Shown here: one piece after another, positions 51,467 to 60,970 of the stretch | How positions within the stretch are numbered: position 1 is the stretch's first letter | Layout: every line of letters begins with the position of its first letter | Origin: Larkinella sp. C7 | GTDB taxonomy: Bacteria; Bacteroidota; Bacteroidia; Cytophagales; Spirosomataceae | Assembly: GCF_006149005.1 (NCBI RefSeq) | Contig: NZ_VBSL01000006.1 | Location: 186,001-250,000 of the forward strand | Direction of reading: 5' to 3' | DNA length: 64,000 nt | Notes under the pieces: model-generated | Seen by the model: the letters and a program-made list of their open reading frames with translations, nothing else | The model's database searches: none | What the model was told of the DNA's origin: nothing | Program-made: the position numbers and the translations under genes

Positions 51467-52990
51467 TTATTTGCGGGTATCCCAAAAAACGCGATCCAGC
51501 ATGGATGCCTTTTGCTTCGCATTCGGATTGTTGTTGATTTCCGATTGCGCGTAGAACAAGGACCGGGGCACTTCGTCGTAAATGGCCATCGGTGTTTTGT
51601 GCGGGGTCAGGGCCGGATAACCCGTCCGGCGGTAATCCGTCCAGGGTTCCATCAAAACCGCATGGTTCGCTACATATTTCTCCGTAATGATCTGCTCCAG
51701 TTTTTGCTGGTTGGTTCCGGTCAGCGTTCCCTGAGTCGCCAGGTAGGTCGTCACATTCGCTGCGGCCACGCCCGCGTCGGTCATGGATGCCCGAATACCG
51801 GCTTCGAAAAACGATTGGGCATTGCCCGGTGCGCCATACAGCAAAGCGGCTTCGGCTCGGATAAAGTTGTATTCGGCGAAGGTCAGCAACCGGGCTGGAC
51901 CTGCACCCGAGAAGGTAATGGCCCCGTCTTTCAGGCTCCCGTCCGGATTGATTAACGAAACGTTGGGCGCTGAAGCCGTTCCGTAAATATACTGATAGTT
52001 CCGGGAATAAGCCGACGACGGATCGGTATCCAGCACACTGGCACCCTTGAAGGTAGCCGGGTTGGAGTTGAACGGAAACGGAATGAAATACGAAGACCGG
52101 CGGGGGTCGTTCTTGCCATTCATCAGGTTGACAATGAACCGGTTGGGAAAAAACTGGTTTCTAAACTGGCCGTTTTCCATGCTGTACAGTGGATTCTGGC
52201 GTTGTGACTCGGCCAGGAAAGCCATCTGGAAATTGTCCGCCGGGCTTTCCATGAATTTAGCTCCGCTGTTTACCAGCGCCGTAATTTGCTGGGAAGCATA
52301 GGCCTGGTCTTTGGCCGAATAATGCAGAAAGATTCGCAGTTTCAGCGTATTGGCAAACTTGATCCATTTGTCTTTGGAAACCGCCCAGGTCGTTCCGCTG
52401 TAAATCGTGCTGAACTGGTTGGGCGACAGCGCCGAGGTGGCGGCATTGACATCCGTCAGCCCTTCGTCGATCAGGCGGGTCAGGTCCTTATAAATCACCT
52501 CGTCGTCGTCAAAAGCCGGGTAGAAATTCTCGCTGTGTTTGCCGGCCTGCGTATAAGGAACATCGCCCCAGGCATCGACAAGGATCTGATAGACATACGC
52601 TTTCAGGATTTTTCCGACCCCGGCATAATGCGGACTGCCTTCGCGGGTGGCCTGCGCAATCATCAGCTCCAGGTCACTCACCGTCGTGCCGAAAATCCGG
52701 ACCCACTGGCTATTGACATCGGAGTCGTTGATGTTATACCGCTCGTATTCTTTAAACGTCCCGAAACCGGTATTGGGACCCTGACCACTGAACTGCTGCG
52801 AGAGCAGGCTGGCGTAGCGGAAAAGGTCACTGGCGCCCATGTAGCCGATGTTGACCGTAACGGAAGGGAGCAACTGCGACACCTGAACACGCTGAATGTT
52901 GTTCGGGTCGTCGTTGACATCCAGGTAAGAACTGCAGGAGCTGAAAAAGAGCCCCGTGGCAAGAAGGGAAGTATAGAGTAATTTCTTCAT
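51467..52990 (-). CDS. SusD/RagB-family outer-membrane nutrient-binding lipoprotein
   Basis: The 507-residue protein has a lipoprotein signal with SSC at residues 17-19, then an SGDNP-like start (YLDVNDDPNN) typical of the SusD-like 2 subgroup. Alpha-helical TPR-type repeats follow (FNKLILMYLVY pattern absent; AKIKAYVYQILVDAWGDVPYTQA-type helix present). It would sit as a lid on the SusC channel at the cell surface. Close relatives of this subgroup are frequently linked to peptidases, and BT2261-BT2264 SusCD pairs from gut Bacteroides were crystallised with bound peptides. It is next to SusC (35 bases), TPR-peptidase and S10 peptidases, which supports a peptide rather than a glycan ligand here. 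That is an inference. Confidence 0.9.
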   Translation of the reverse strand: MKKLLYTSLLATGLFFSSCSSYLDVNDDPNNIQRVQVSQLLPSVTVNIGYMGASDLFRYASLLSQQFSGQGPNTGFGTFKEYERYNINDSDVNSQWVRIFGTTVSDLELMIAQATREGSPHYAGVGKILKAYVYQILVDAWGDVPYTQAGKHSENFYPAFDDDEVIYKDLTRLIDEGLTDVNAATSALSPNQFSTIYSGTTWAVSKDKWIKFANTLKLRIFLHYSAKDQAYASQQITALVNSGAKFMESPADNFQMAFLAESQRQNPLYSMENGQFRNQFFPNRFIVNLMNGKNDPRRSSYFIPFPFNSNPATFKGASVLDTDPSSAYSRNYQYIYGTASAPNVSLINPDGSLKDGAITFSGAGPARLLTFAEYNFIRAEAALLYGAPGNAQSFFEAGIRASMTDAGVAAANVTTYLATQGTLTGTNQQKLEQIITEKYVANHAVLMEPWTDYRRTGYPALTPHKTPMAIYDEVPRSLFYAQSEINNNPNAKQKASMLDRVFWDTRK

Positions 52991-53024
52991 GATCTCAATG
53001 GTTTGTTCGATTCGTAATCACCCG

Positions 53025-56000
53025 TTAAAACGTCGCTCTCAAACTTCCGCCGATGGTCCGGGCGGTGGGTTGGATGCCAAACTCCAGACCGCGCGCATTG
53101 CTGACACCCAGCAGGTTTTGTTCCGGATCGAGGTGGGGGTAATTCGGGGCGTGAATAAAGAGATTCCGACCGTATACCGACAATTGAAGTCCTTTGATGA
53201 ATTTTACATGATCCAGAACGGACGCCGGAATTTTGTAGGTCAGGTTGGCTTCCCGCAGTTTCAGGTACGTAGCGTCCAGCACGTAGCCTTCCCAGGCCAC
53301 ATATTTGCCCTGCAAACTGTAGTACTGCTGCGCCGTGACGCCAATTGTGTTCGGCGTGCCGTCTTCCCGAACGCCATCGAAAATGTAGGGCCGGTTGGGC
53401 GTACCGTCGGCGTTAAACCGGGGGAATTCGGCCGTTTCGGCGGCCACCCCATTGATGCGCAAATCGCCGATGGTACGGGAAAGCTGATCGCCTTTGTGTT
53501 TGTAATCGAGCAGGAACGACAGGCTGAAGTTCTTGTAATTGAACGTGTTGGTGAAACCGGCCGTAAACCGTGGATTCGGATTGCCGACCCGCTGCACCGC
53601 CGTCGTTACTTTGGGCAAGCCGTTGGCGCCGATGATCATGCGACCCTGTGCATCCCGCTGATAGGCATTCGACCAGATCTGACCGTATTCCTCGCCCGAC
53701 ACCAGCCGGATGTTGGGTGACGTAAAGCCGCCGATCGAGATGTTGGCGACGCCCGGTGCCAGTTCTTTCACGATGGACCGGAAACTGGTGAAGTTGAGGG
53801 ATGATTCCCAGCTGAAGTTTTCTTTCTGGATCGGATTTCCCGAAATCAGCAACTCGATCCCTTTGGTCGACAGCTTACCCGCGTTCGTCACCAGGCTGGT
53901 GAAACCGGAGGTGGAAGGCACCGGAACCGAGAAGATCAGGTTGCGGCTGTCGCGTTTGTAAACCGATCCGTCGATGAAAAGACGACCGTTAAACAGCGTT
54001 ACTTCCGCGCCCAGTTCGATTTCACGCGTAAATTCCGGCGTCAACTGCGGATTCCCCGTGCTGTTGTCGTAGGTGTACCCCGCCAGTCCGCCAAACGGAA
54101 AGTTGACGGCCGTTGACCCCAAACCGTCACCGGCGCTCGCCCTGCCGTAATAGGTGTTGATGGCGTAGGGGCTGGCTCCCTTACCCACCTCACCTATGTT
54201 CGCCCGGATTTTGGCCGAAGACAGGATTTTCGATTTCAATGAAGGAAACGCTTCCGTTGGCACAAAACTGAGGGCAACGGCCGGGTAGAAAATGGACCGA
54301 TAGCCCGGAGCCAGCGTAGAAGAGAAGTCGTTCCGTGCTTTGGCGTTCACCGAAAGCCAGCTTTTGTAGTCGAAAACAAGGTCAGCAAACACCCCAACAG
54401 CCCGTTGCTCAGTAACGGAAGAGGTCGGGTTGAACGTCAGGAAGTTTTTGATGTTGTCGAAACCCGGCACAACGATCCCCAGACCGATGTTCTGCATTTC
54501 GCTGTTGTAGTTGGAAATGATTTCGTTCCCAACCGTTGCAATCAGGTTGATGTCCGGGGTGATTTTCCGGTTTCCGGTCAGTGTGAAATACGAGTTCAGG
54601 TTGCGGATCAGTTGCGAGCGGTCCAGCACCCCACCGGCGCCCGCCGAGTTGGTGTTGGCATTGCTGCGTACACCTTTGTCGTCGAACCCTTTGGTGGTGA
54701 AGTTGAAAATATCCGTACCAATTTTCAGATCGGCCTGCAACCAGTCCAGAATATCGTATTTCAGGTTCACATTTCCGAAAAACCGGTTTACTTCCTGGTG
54801 GTTTTTAATGTGTTCCAGCGACCAGTAGGGGTGATCTTCGGCGGCAAACCACAATTGATTCCCGGCGGCATCCTGAAACGGTTTGTTGGTCAGATCGTAG
54901 CTGCGGGGTGTATAAATCCCCCGCCAGAGTGAATTCGCTCCCTGGTTCCCGGATTGCGTCCGGTCGGAGACGTTGTTGGCGTAGGAGAACGAGGTCGAGA
55001 TTCTGAATTTGTCCGTCAATTGCGTCCCGGCATTCACCGACAGGTTGTTCCGGTTCAGTTTGTTGTTCGGAACCAGCCCGGTTTCGGCCGAAAAACCGTA
55101 GGAAACCCGGTAATCATATTTGTCAGTGCCGCCTGAAAAGCTCAGGTCATTCTGCGAAGAAATGGAGCTTTGCAAAATATCCCGAATGTTGTCCGGATAG
55201 GCCTGCAGGGTTTCCGACTCGCCAAACCAGTTCGTTACCGTTTGTCCCGCAATCCGCGGTCCCCAGGAACCGGCCACGTTGTTGATGTAATTTCCGTTGC
55301 TGCCCTGTGCGTATTCGTTCTGGAATTTTGGAAACCGGCTCACCGTTCCGACGGCGACATTGGTCGAGAACGAAATCTGCTTTTTGACGCCTTTCTTGCC
55401 TTTTTTGGTAGTGATCAGGATGGCACCCGAAGCCGCCCGCGAACCGTACAAAACCGTAGCAGCCGCCCCTTTCAGGACGTTGACGCTCTCGATGTCCTGC
55501 GGGTTGATGTCCGAAATCCGGCTGGAGTTCACCACGCCGGTATTGACGGAATTGCCTCCCCCGGAATTGTCCAGCGGAATCCCGTCGACCACGTACAGCG
55601 GCTGGTTGCTACCCGTAAAGGTGGAGAAACCGCGAATGGTTACGTTGGAACCGGCAAAACCACCGCCCGCACCGGTGACCTGAACCCCGGCCACTTTTCC
55701 GGCCAGTGAGTTGGTTACGTCCGTGGTCGGGGCCTGGCTGAGTTGTTCGGCTTTCACTTCACTGACGCCGTATCCCAGCGTTTTCCGGTCGCGGGCAATC
55801 CCGAACGACGTGACGACCACCTCACTCAGTTGCTTCGCATCTGATTCCAGCGCAATAGAAATCGTACTCCGTCCGTTGACAGGAATTTCCACGGGCAGAA
55901 AACCGATGTAGCTCACCACCAGCGTGGCGTTTTCGGGGACGGAAAGCCGGAACTTACCGTTGGCATCCGTGATGGTGCCGGTATTGGTGGTGCCTTTCAC

Positions 56001-56180
56001 TAAAATAGACGCCCCCGGCAGCGGGTTGCCATCCTCTTTAAAAGTCACAACACCATTGACTTCAATATCCGCCAATTTTGCGGGAAGCCCACCTGCGACG
56101 GCCCTACTTCCTGCCAGCAGGCAGAAAAAGACGATAAGCATGGTCAGGGGGCCACGGTTTGATAGGATAGATTGCTTCAT
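53025..56180 (-). CDS. SusC/RagA-family TonB-linked outer-membrane transporter
   Basis: The protein of 1051 residues has a signal peptide (ending AVAGG) and a carboxypeptidase-like regulatory domain (about 40-115; GVVTFKEDGNPLPGAS). A TonB-box-like and plug region follows (VTSFGIARDRKTLGYGV, then LAGKVAGVQVTGAGG, then the barrel GSRAASGAILITTKKGKKG). The barrel ends GGSLRATF. It imports the ligand captured by its SusD lid using TonB-transmitted energy. The start at 56180 (MKQSILS) is preferred over a GTG two codons upstream. No sigma/anti-sigma gene precedes it, so control must come from the 460-base upstream region or from elsewhere. Confidence 0.95.
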   Translation of the reverse strand: MKQSILSNRGPLTMLIVFFCLLAGSRAVAGGLPAKLADIEVNGVVTFKEDGNPLPGASILVKGTTNTGTITDANGKFRLSVPENATLVVSYIGFLPVEIPVNGRSTISIALESDAKQLSEVVVTSFGIARDRKTLGYGVSEVKAEQLSQAPTTDVTNSLAGKVAGVQVTGAGGGFAGSNVTIRGFSTFTGSNQPLYVVDGIPLDNSGGGNSVNTGVVNSSRISDINPQDIESVNVLKGAAATVLYGSRAASGAILITTKKGKKGVKKQISFSTNVAVGTVSRFPKFQNEYAQGSNGNYINNVAGSWGPRIAGQTVTNWFGESETLQAYPDNIRDILQSSISSQNDLSFSGGTDKYDYRVSYGFSAETGLVPNNKLNRNNLSVNAGTQLTDKFRISTSFSYANNVSDRTQSGNQGANSLWRGIYTPRSYDLTNKPFQDAAGNQLWFAAEDHPYWSLEHIKNHQEVNRFFGNVNLKYDILDWLQADLKIGTDIFNFTTKGFDDKGVRSNANTNSAGAGGVLDRSQLIRNLNSYFTLTGNRKITPDINLIATVGNEIISNYNSEMQNIGLGIVVPGFDNIKNFLTFNPTSSVTEQRAVGVFADLVFDYKSWLSVNAKARNDFSSTLAPGYRSIFYPAVALSFVPTEAFPSLKSKILSSAKIRANIGEVGKGASPYAINTYYGRASAGDGLGSTAVNFPFGGLAGYTYDNSTGNPQLTPEFTREIELGAEVTLFNGRLFIDGSVYKRDSRNLIFSVPVPSTSGFTSLVTNAGKLSTKGIELLISGNPIQKENFSWESSLNFTSFRSIVKELAPGVANISIGGFTSPNIRLVSGEEYGQIWSNAYQRDAQGRMIIGANGLPKVTTAVQRVGNPNPRFTAGFTNTFNYKNFSLSFLLDYKHKGDQLSRTIGDLRINGVAAETAEFPRFNADGTPNRPYIFDGVREDGTPNTIGVTAQQYYSLQGKYVAWEGYVLDATYLKLREANLTYKIPASVLDHVKFIKGLQLSVYGRNLFIHAPNYPHLDPEQNLLGVSNARGLEFGIQPTARTIGGSLRATF

Positions 56181-56645
56181 AGTCACCTACGGTATGATTG
56201 GGGTTAATTGCATGCTGAGTAGTCCAGAATGCCAGTCAGGTCGGAGTCTGCAGGTTTCTTGGCCTGCGTCGGTCGGATTGATCGGTACCAGAACTCTGCC
56301 TGATTCAGCGCATCCGGAACGCCACGGTTTGGTGTTCTCAAACAAAGAAAAGCAACATTTTCTTTCCCGAAAGAGGGGTAGGGGGATTCGGCTAAAATCT
56401 ATTTATCAATAGACAATTTTTGTTAAGCCTCCAAAGAATTGCTCATTAACTACTTTTATTGTAGAATAATATTCGGTCAATTTGGAAAAGTGGCGGGCTT
56501 TAAAATTATAAATTCCGGTTTTTTCAAAATGCCTCCTGAATCGGGAAAAGGTGAAAACAAATCCCCGTTTTATCTAAAAAAACCGGTATGACGGGGTTGT
56601 CATACCGGTACATTCACCGCAACAAGTGAAGATTCGCGGGACCGA
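56181..56645. other. Gene-free control region before SusC
   Basis: These 465 bases hold the promoter of the SusC-led block and the terminator of pruA. AT-rich stretches near 56400-56530 are the best place for a promoter, but I could not fix a Bacteroidota -7/-33 pair. Otherwise nothing recognisable is seen. Confidence 0.55.
56576..56609 (-). terminator. Rho-independent terminator of pruA
   Basis: On the minus strand accggtatgac pairs with gtcataccggt, 11 perfect pairs around a six-base loop, and is followed by a run of T. It lies 37 bases after the pruA stop. Confidence 0.92.
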
Positions 56646-58277
56646 TCAATCGGGATTTAAAAAAGGGTAGCGGTAGTTTTTGGGAGCATCAAAGGTCTCC
56701 TTGATGGTTCGGGCCGACACCCACCGCAGCAGGTTCAGCTCGGAACCGGCTTTGTCGTTCGTTCCCGATCCCCGCGCGCCCCCGAAAGGCTGTTGACCCA
56801 CCACCGCACCGGTGGGTTTGTCGTTGATGTAAAAATTGCCCGCAGCATTCCGCAAGCGACTGGTCGCCAGTTCGATGGCATACCGGTCGCCGGACAGGAT
56901 CGATCCGGTGAGTGCGTAGATGGACGTTTTATCGATAACATCCAGCATGGTTTCATATTCGTCATCTTCGTAGACGTAGACCGTCAAAACCGGGCCGAAC
57001 AGTTCTTCGCACATCGTCACGTACTGCGGATCATCGACCCGCAAAACCGTCGGTTGAATAAAATAGCCAACGGTTTTGTCATACGATCCACCGGCCACGA
57101 TCTCAACGCCCTCGTCGTTTTTAGCCTGATCGATGTAGCGGGCCAGCTTGTCGAACGAACGCTCGGAAATCACGGCATTCACGAAATTGCCGAAATCTTC
57201 GACCGGTCCCATTTGGATCGTACTCAGGTCCTGAACCACTTTTTCCCGGATAGCCGCCCACAACGACGCCGGTAAATAGGCGCGGGAAGCCGCCGAACAT
57301 TTTTGTCCCTGGTATTCGAACGCACCCCGCACCAAAGCCGTGGCAACGGATTCTACATTGGCACTGGGGTGCGCCAGAATAAAATCTTTCCCGCCGGTTT
57401 CGCCCACAATGCGCGGGTAGCTTTTGTAAGTAGCGATGGAATTACCAATGGTTTTCCAGATGGTTTGAAAAACCGCCGTTGAACCCGTGAAGTGAATGCC
57501 GGCAAAGTCAGGATGGCTAAAAATAACCTCTCCGGCAACGGGGCCGTCCACGTTGATCAGGTTGATGACGCCACCGGGTAAACCGGCTTCTTTCAGCACG
57601 TCCATGATCACTTGCGCGGCATACACCTGGTTTTCGGACGGCTTCCAAACCACTACATTGCCCATCATGGCCGCTGAAGTCGGCAGGTTGCCTGCAATGG
57701 CCGTGAAATTGAAGGGCGTCAGCGCAAACACGAAGCCTTCCAGGGGGCGTTGTTCCAGCCGGTTCCAGACGCCCGGTGAGGAGTTGGGCTGGATGTCGTA
57801 AATTTTCGCCATGTACGAAACATTAAACCGCAGGAAGTCAATTAGTTCGCACGCAGAGTCGATCTCGGCCTGGTAGGCATTTTTCGACTGGCCGAGCATG
57901 GTGGCGGCATTGATTTTATAGCGATACGGCCCGGCGATCAGTTCAGCGGCTTTCAGGAAAATAGCCGCGCGTTCTTCCCAGGGCAGGGCTTCCCAGCGGG
58001 GCTTGGCCGTGAGGGCGGCTTCGATCGCTTCCTGAACGTGGCTGGCATCGCCTTCGTGGTAATAACCCAGAATATGGTGATGGTCGTGGGGGGGGCGAAT
58101 GGCTCGTCTGGTACCCGTTCGGACTTCGCGATTTCCGATGTAGAGAGGAATGTCCACTTCCTGCGCCCGGGCGCTTGCCAGGGCTTCCTTCAATTTGGCT
58201 CGTTCGGGAGTCCCGGGTGCGTACGAATAAACCGGTTCATTTTGGGGTTCCGGAACACGGAAAAATCCTTTTGACAT
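56646..58277 (-). CDS. pruA: L-glutamate gamma-semialdehyde dehydrogenase (P5C dehydrogenase)
   Basis: The 543-residue aldehyde dehydrogenase converts pyrroline-5-carboxylate/glutamate semialdehyde to glutamate, the second step of proline breakdown. FALTPFNFTAIAGNLP is the cofactor region, IVGETGGKDF carries the catalytic glutamate, and YQGQKCSAASRAY carries the nucleophile C327. GGARGSGTNDKAGS closes the NAD site. The length and motifs match Bacteroidota PruA. The start at 58277 (MSKGFF) is preferred over a TTG two codons earlier. It diverges from the proline dehydrogenase gene with a 145-base gap that can hold both promoters. Its terminator is adjacent. Confidence 0.95.
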   Translation of the reverse strand: MSKGFFRVPEPQNEPVYSYAPGTPERAKLKEALASARAQEVDIPLYIGNREVRTGTRRAIRPPHDHHHILGYYHEGDASHVQEAIEAALTAKPRWEALPWEERAAIFLKAAELIAGPYRYKINAATMLGQSKNAYQAEIDSACELIDFLRFNVSYMAKIYDIQPNSSPGVWNRLEQRPLEGFVFALTPFNFTAIAGNLPTSAAMMGNVVVWKPSENQVYAAQVIMDVLKEAGLPGGVINLINVDGPVAGEVIFSHPDFAGIHFTGSTAVFQTIWKTIGNSIATYKSYPRIVGETGGKDFILAHPSANVESVATALVRGAFEYQGQKCSAASRAYLPASLWAAIREKVVQDLSTIQMGPVEDFGNFVNAVISERSFDKLARYIDQAKNDEGVEIVAGGSYDKTVGYFIQPTVLRVDDPQYVTMCEELFGPVLTVYVYEDDEYETMLDVIDKTSIYALTGSILSGDRYAIELATSRLRNAAGNFYINDKPTGAVVGQQPFGGARGSGTNDKAGSELNLLRWVSARTIKETFDAPKNYRYPFLNPD

Positions 58278-58422
58278 AAACAATTGGTGATTAAATCAGT
58301 CCTTCAAAGGTATTGTGCCCCGGTTCTTCCTTTGCATCCAAAATTGTCCAAATGTCATCCAAAATTGCCAAAACCGCCATACCCGAAATTCCCGCTATAC
58401 ATTAGGGGACAAAATACAGACG

Positions 58423-59637
58423 ATGAAAAACGGAACGAAAATAGACCTGGATAATACGGCCGATGCTTTTGCTTATAAAACCGATCAGCAGTTGCGGAAA
58501 GCGCAGGTGATGTTCACCCTGATGAATCAAAACTGGCTGGTGAGCCTGGGAGCGGGGCTTACCTCCCTGGCCGTAAAATGGAATCTGCCGGTCAAAGGCC
58601 TGATCCGGTCCACCATTTTTGAGCAATTTGTTGGTGGGGAAAGCCTTGATCAAACGATAGATACCATCAAAACGCTTGCCCGGTTCAACGTGCAGGCCAT
58701 TTTGGATTATGGGGCGGAAGGCAAAGAAACCGAAGCCGACTTCGACCGGACGAAGGAAGAGTTCATTCGGGTCGTTCGGTTTGCCGCTACCCGTCCCAAT
58801 GTGCCGTTGATGGGCATCAAGATTACGGGCCTGGCGCGATTTGCCTTACTGGAAAAACTGAACCCCCTGGTTCGGCTGACCGATCAGACCGTCGAGATCG
58901 ATACCGGTTCGCTGACTCCTTCCGAAAAGCAGGAATGGGAGCGGGTGGTCAGCCGAACGGTTGAAATCTGCGAAACGGGGGCTAATCTCAACATTGGAAT
59001 AGTAATAGATGCTGAAGAATCGTGGATTCAGGATACGATCGATGCGCTGACAATGCAGGTGATGACGGTTTTCAACCAAAAGGCCGCCGTCGTCTTCAAT
59101 ACCGTCCAGCTATACCGCCACGACCGGCTTGACTTTCTGAAACGGAGCTTTGCGCTGGCCCAAAACCGCAAAGCCATTCTGGGTGTCAAAATCGTTCGGG
59201 GAGCCTACATGGAGAAAGAGCGAAAACGGGCGCTGGAGCGCAATGAAACCGTGTTGATCCAGCCCGATAAAGCGGCTAGTGACCGGGATTTTAACGCTGC
59301 GGTTGATTTCTGCCTGAATCATCTCGACCGAAATTCGCTGATTGTAGCTTCGCACAATGAACACAGCGTGCAACACACCGTCGGGAAACTGCTGGATGCC
59401 GACCTGCCGCTCAACCACCCGCACGTTCATTTTTCCCAGCTTTTCGGCATGAGCGACCACATCACGTTCAACCTCGCCAAAATGGGTTGCAACGTGAGCA
59501 AGTATCTTCCGTATGGACCCATCGCCGACGTTATTCCGTATTTGATGCGACGGGCGCAGGAAAATAGTTCGGTGGCCGGGCAAACCAGCCGGGAGTTATT
59601 TCTGATCCGGAAAGAAGTGGCCAGAAGAAAGTTATAA
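58423..59637 (+). CDS. Proline dehydrogenase
   Basis: The 404-residue FAD enzyme oxidises proline to P5C, feeding electrons to the quinone pool. The TIM-barrel pattern is intact: AILDYGAEGKET, MGIKITGLAR, GIVIDAEESWIQDTI, KIVRGAYMEKER, VASHNEHS, and the C-terminal YLPYGPIADVIPYLMRRAQEN with arginines that bind the proline carboxylate. It is separate from PruA, as usual in this phylum, rather than a bifunctional PutA. The start at 58423 (MKNGTK) gives the usual N-terminus; the longer frame from 58315 overlaps the shared promoter region. It is followed by an 81-base hairpin element. Confidence 0.94.
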   Translation: MKNGTKIDLDNTADAFAYKTDQQLRKAQVMFTLMNQNWLVSLGAGLTSLAVKWNLPVKGLIRSTIFEQFVGGESLDQTIDTIKTLARFNVQAILDYGAEGKETEADFDRTKEEFIRVVRFAATRPNVPLMGIKITGLARFALLEKLNPLVRLTDQTVEIDTGSLTPSEKQEWERVVSRTVEICETGANLNIGIVIDAEESWIQDTIDALTMQVMTVFNQKAAVVFNTVQLYRHDRLDFLKRSFALAQNRKAILGVKIVRGAYMEKERKRALERNETVLIQPDKAASDRDFNAAVDFCLNHLDRNSLIVASHNEHSVQHTVGKLLDADLPLNHPHVHFSQLFGMSDHITFNLAKMGCNVSKYLPYGPIADVIPYLMRRAQENSSVAGQTSRELFLIRKEVARRKL

Positions 59638-60085
59638 CCGGTTCGGTTTTCGAATTATCATACTGAGCGGGCTACGATACCCCGACAGCGGCCAAAGACC
59701 CTGTCAGCGGTATCGTAGCCCGCTCAGTATGATAACACGGCCTTCATCAAGCGATTTGTTCCCGTTTTCAGGACGCCTGGTAAACTTTGGAAATTGTAAT
59801 CATTTCAAGAGTGAAAAATGAACTTCGGTAATACTTTGATACTATTCCGATATGTGGTTTACGGACGAACTTTTGTAACAGTATTAGCCAATAATCAACA
59901 AATATTATCCGCTAGTTTGTAAAATATATAGAATAATGATAATATTGGTATATACTTCGTAAAACAACCGTTAAATGAAGTAAAGTTGTAAAATTGTTCA
60001 TTTTGCCGGTCATTGTAAAGGCCTTGCCATCTCTAATTGTATTATTTTGATGTTTAATGGTTAAACAATTACCCGATTTGACTGT
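59638..60085. other. Gene-free region between putA-like gene and AraC gene
   Basis: These 448 bases contain the 81-base hairpin (listed separately) and then a very AT-rich stretch (about 59800-60085) that probably contains the araC-family promoter and operators. No reading frame of interest is present. Confidence 0.55.
59655..59735. repeat. 81-base near-perfect hairpin after the proline dehydrogenase gene
   Basis: A perfect 27-base inverted repeat (59655-59681 with 59709-59735; arm ttatcatactgagcgggcta then cgatacc) encloses a 27-base loop. Inside the loop a second 5-base stem is present (gacag/ctgtc). There is no T-run. It starts 17 bases after the stop. A transcript-end or RNA-stability element is plausible; an operator or a small mobile hairpin (MITE-like) is also possible. 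Confidence 0.8.
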
Positions 60086-60961
60086 ATGAAAGTACTACAA
60101 TTTACTCCGCCTGCCCCCAAAGAGGATTCCGTAATTGTAGACGAGGACTTCCTGGCTCATTTTTACAACCATTTTCACCGGCATAAACAACTCCAGATCA
60201 CGCTTATCCTCAAGGGGAAAGGTACCTTGATGGTGGGGAACTACAGCCAGGCTTTCCGGCCTAATGAAGTCTACATTCTGGGGCCGAACCAGCCCCACAT
60301 GTTCAAATCGGAGCCGGGGCATTTTACGAATCCACGGCTTGGGAATGCCCACGCGATCCACATCTTTTTCGATCTGGAACGGATTCCGAAAGCCTTTCTG
60401 GCTCTGCCCGAAATGGAGTCGATCAGCCGGTTTCTCGATCTCATTCAGAATGGCCTGCAACTGCCGGCCGAACACACCGAATACGTTGCCAAAATCCTGA
60501 AATCCCTGGAAGACAAAACCAATCTGGACCGGCTGCTGGCGGTTATTCAGTTGTTCCAATATTTTTCGAAGGAAGTAAAGGGGTGGAAGTCGTTGCAAAC
60601 CGGTTTCGCCGATTATTCATTTTCGGATTCGGACGGTATGCGGATGAATGACGTTTTCCAGTATACGCTCGATCATTATGCAGAGCCCATTACGCTTGAT
60701 AAAATTGCCGACATCGCACACATTACCCCGCACGCGTTCTGCAAATACTTCAAGAAGCACACCCGCAAAACGTACAACACGTTTTTGAACGAAATCCGGA
60801 TCAACGAAGCCTGTAAACGAATTATCAACAGCAGCAACGACGGCATTTCCAGCATTGCCTATTCGACCGGGTTCAACAGTGCCACCAATTTTAACCGGGT
60901 TTTCAGAAAAACCACCGGCATGTCGCCCAGCGACTACATCCGGGAATACAAGAGCAAGTAA
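60086..60961 (+). CDS. AraC-family transcriptional regulator
   Basis: The 291-residue protein has an N-terminal cupin-like sensor half (AHFYNHFHRHKQLQITLIL near 28-46, then FRPNEVYILGPNQPHMFK) and a C-terminal double HTH (about 195-290). The DNA-binding half contains ITLDKIADIAHITPHAFCKYFKKH and the typical AYSTGFNSATNFNRVFRKTTGMSPSDYI. It probably binds a small ligand and activates nearby genes. It lies between the proline catabolic pair and a convergent amino-acid permease gene, so control of that uptake/catabolism module is the best guess. The ligand is not known. Confidence 0.92.
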   Translation: MKVLQFTPPAPKEDSVIVDEDFLAHFYNHFHRHKQLQITLILKGKGTLMVGNYSQAFRPNEVYILGPNQPHMFKSEPGHFTNPRLGNAHAIHIFFDLERIPKAFLALPEMESISRFLDLIQNGLQLPAEHTEYVAKILKSLEDKTNLDRLLAVIQLFQYFSKEVKGWKSLQTGFADYSFSDSDGMRMNDVFQYTLDHYAEPITLDKIADIAHITPHAFCKYFKKHTRKTYNTFLNEIRINEACKRIINSSNDGISSIAYSTGFNSATNFNRVFRKTTGMSPSDYIREYKSK

Positions 60962-60970
60962 GGCAACGGT

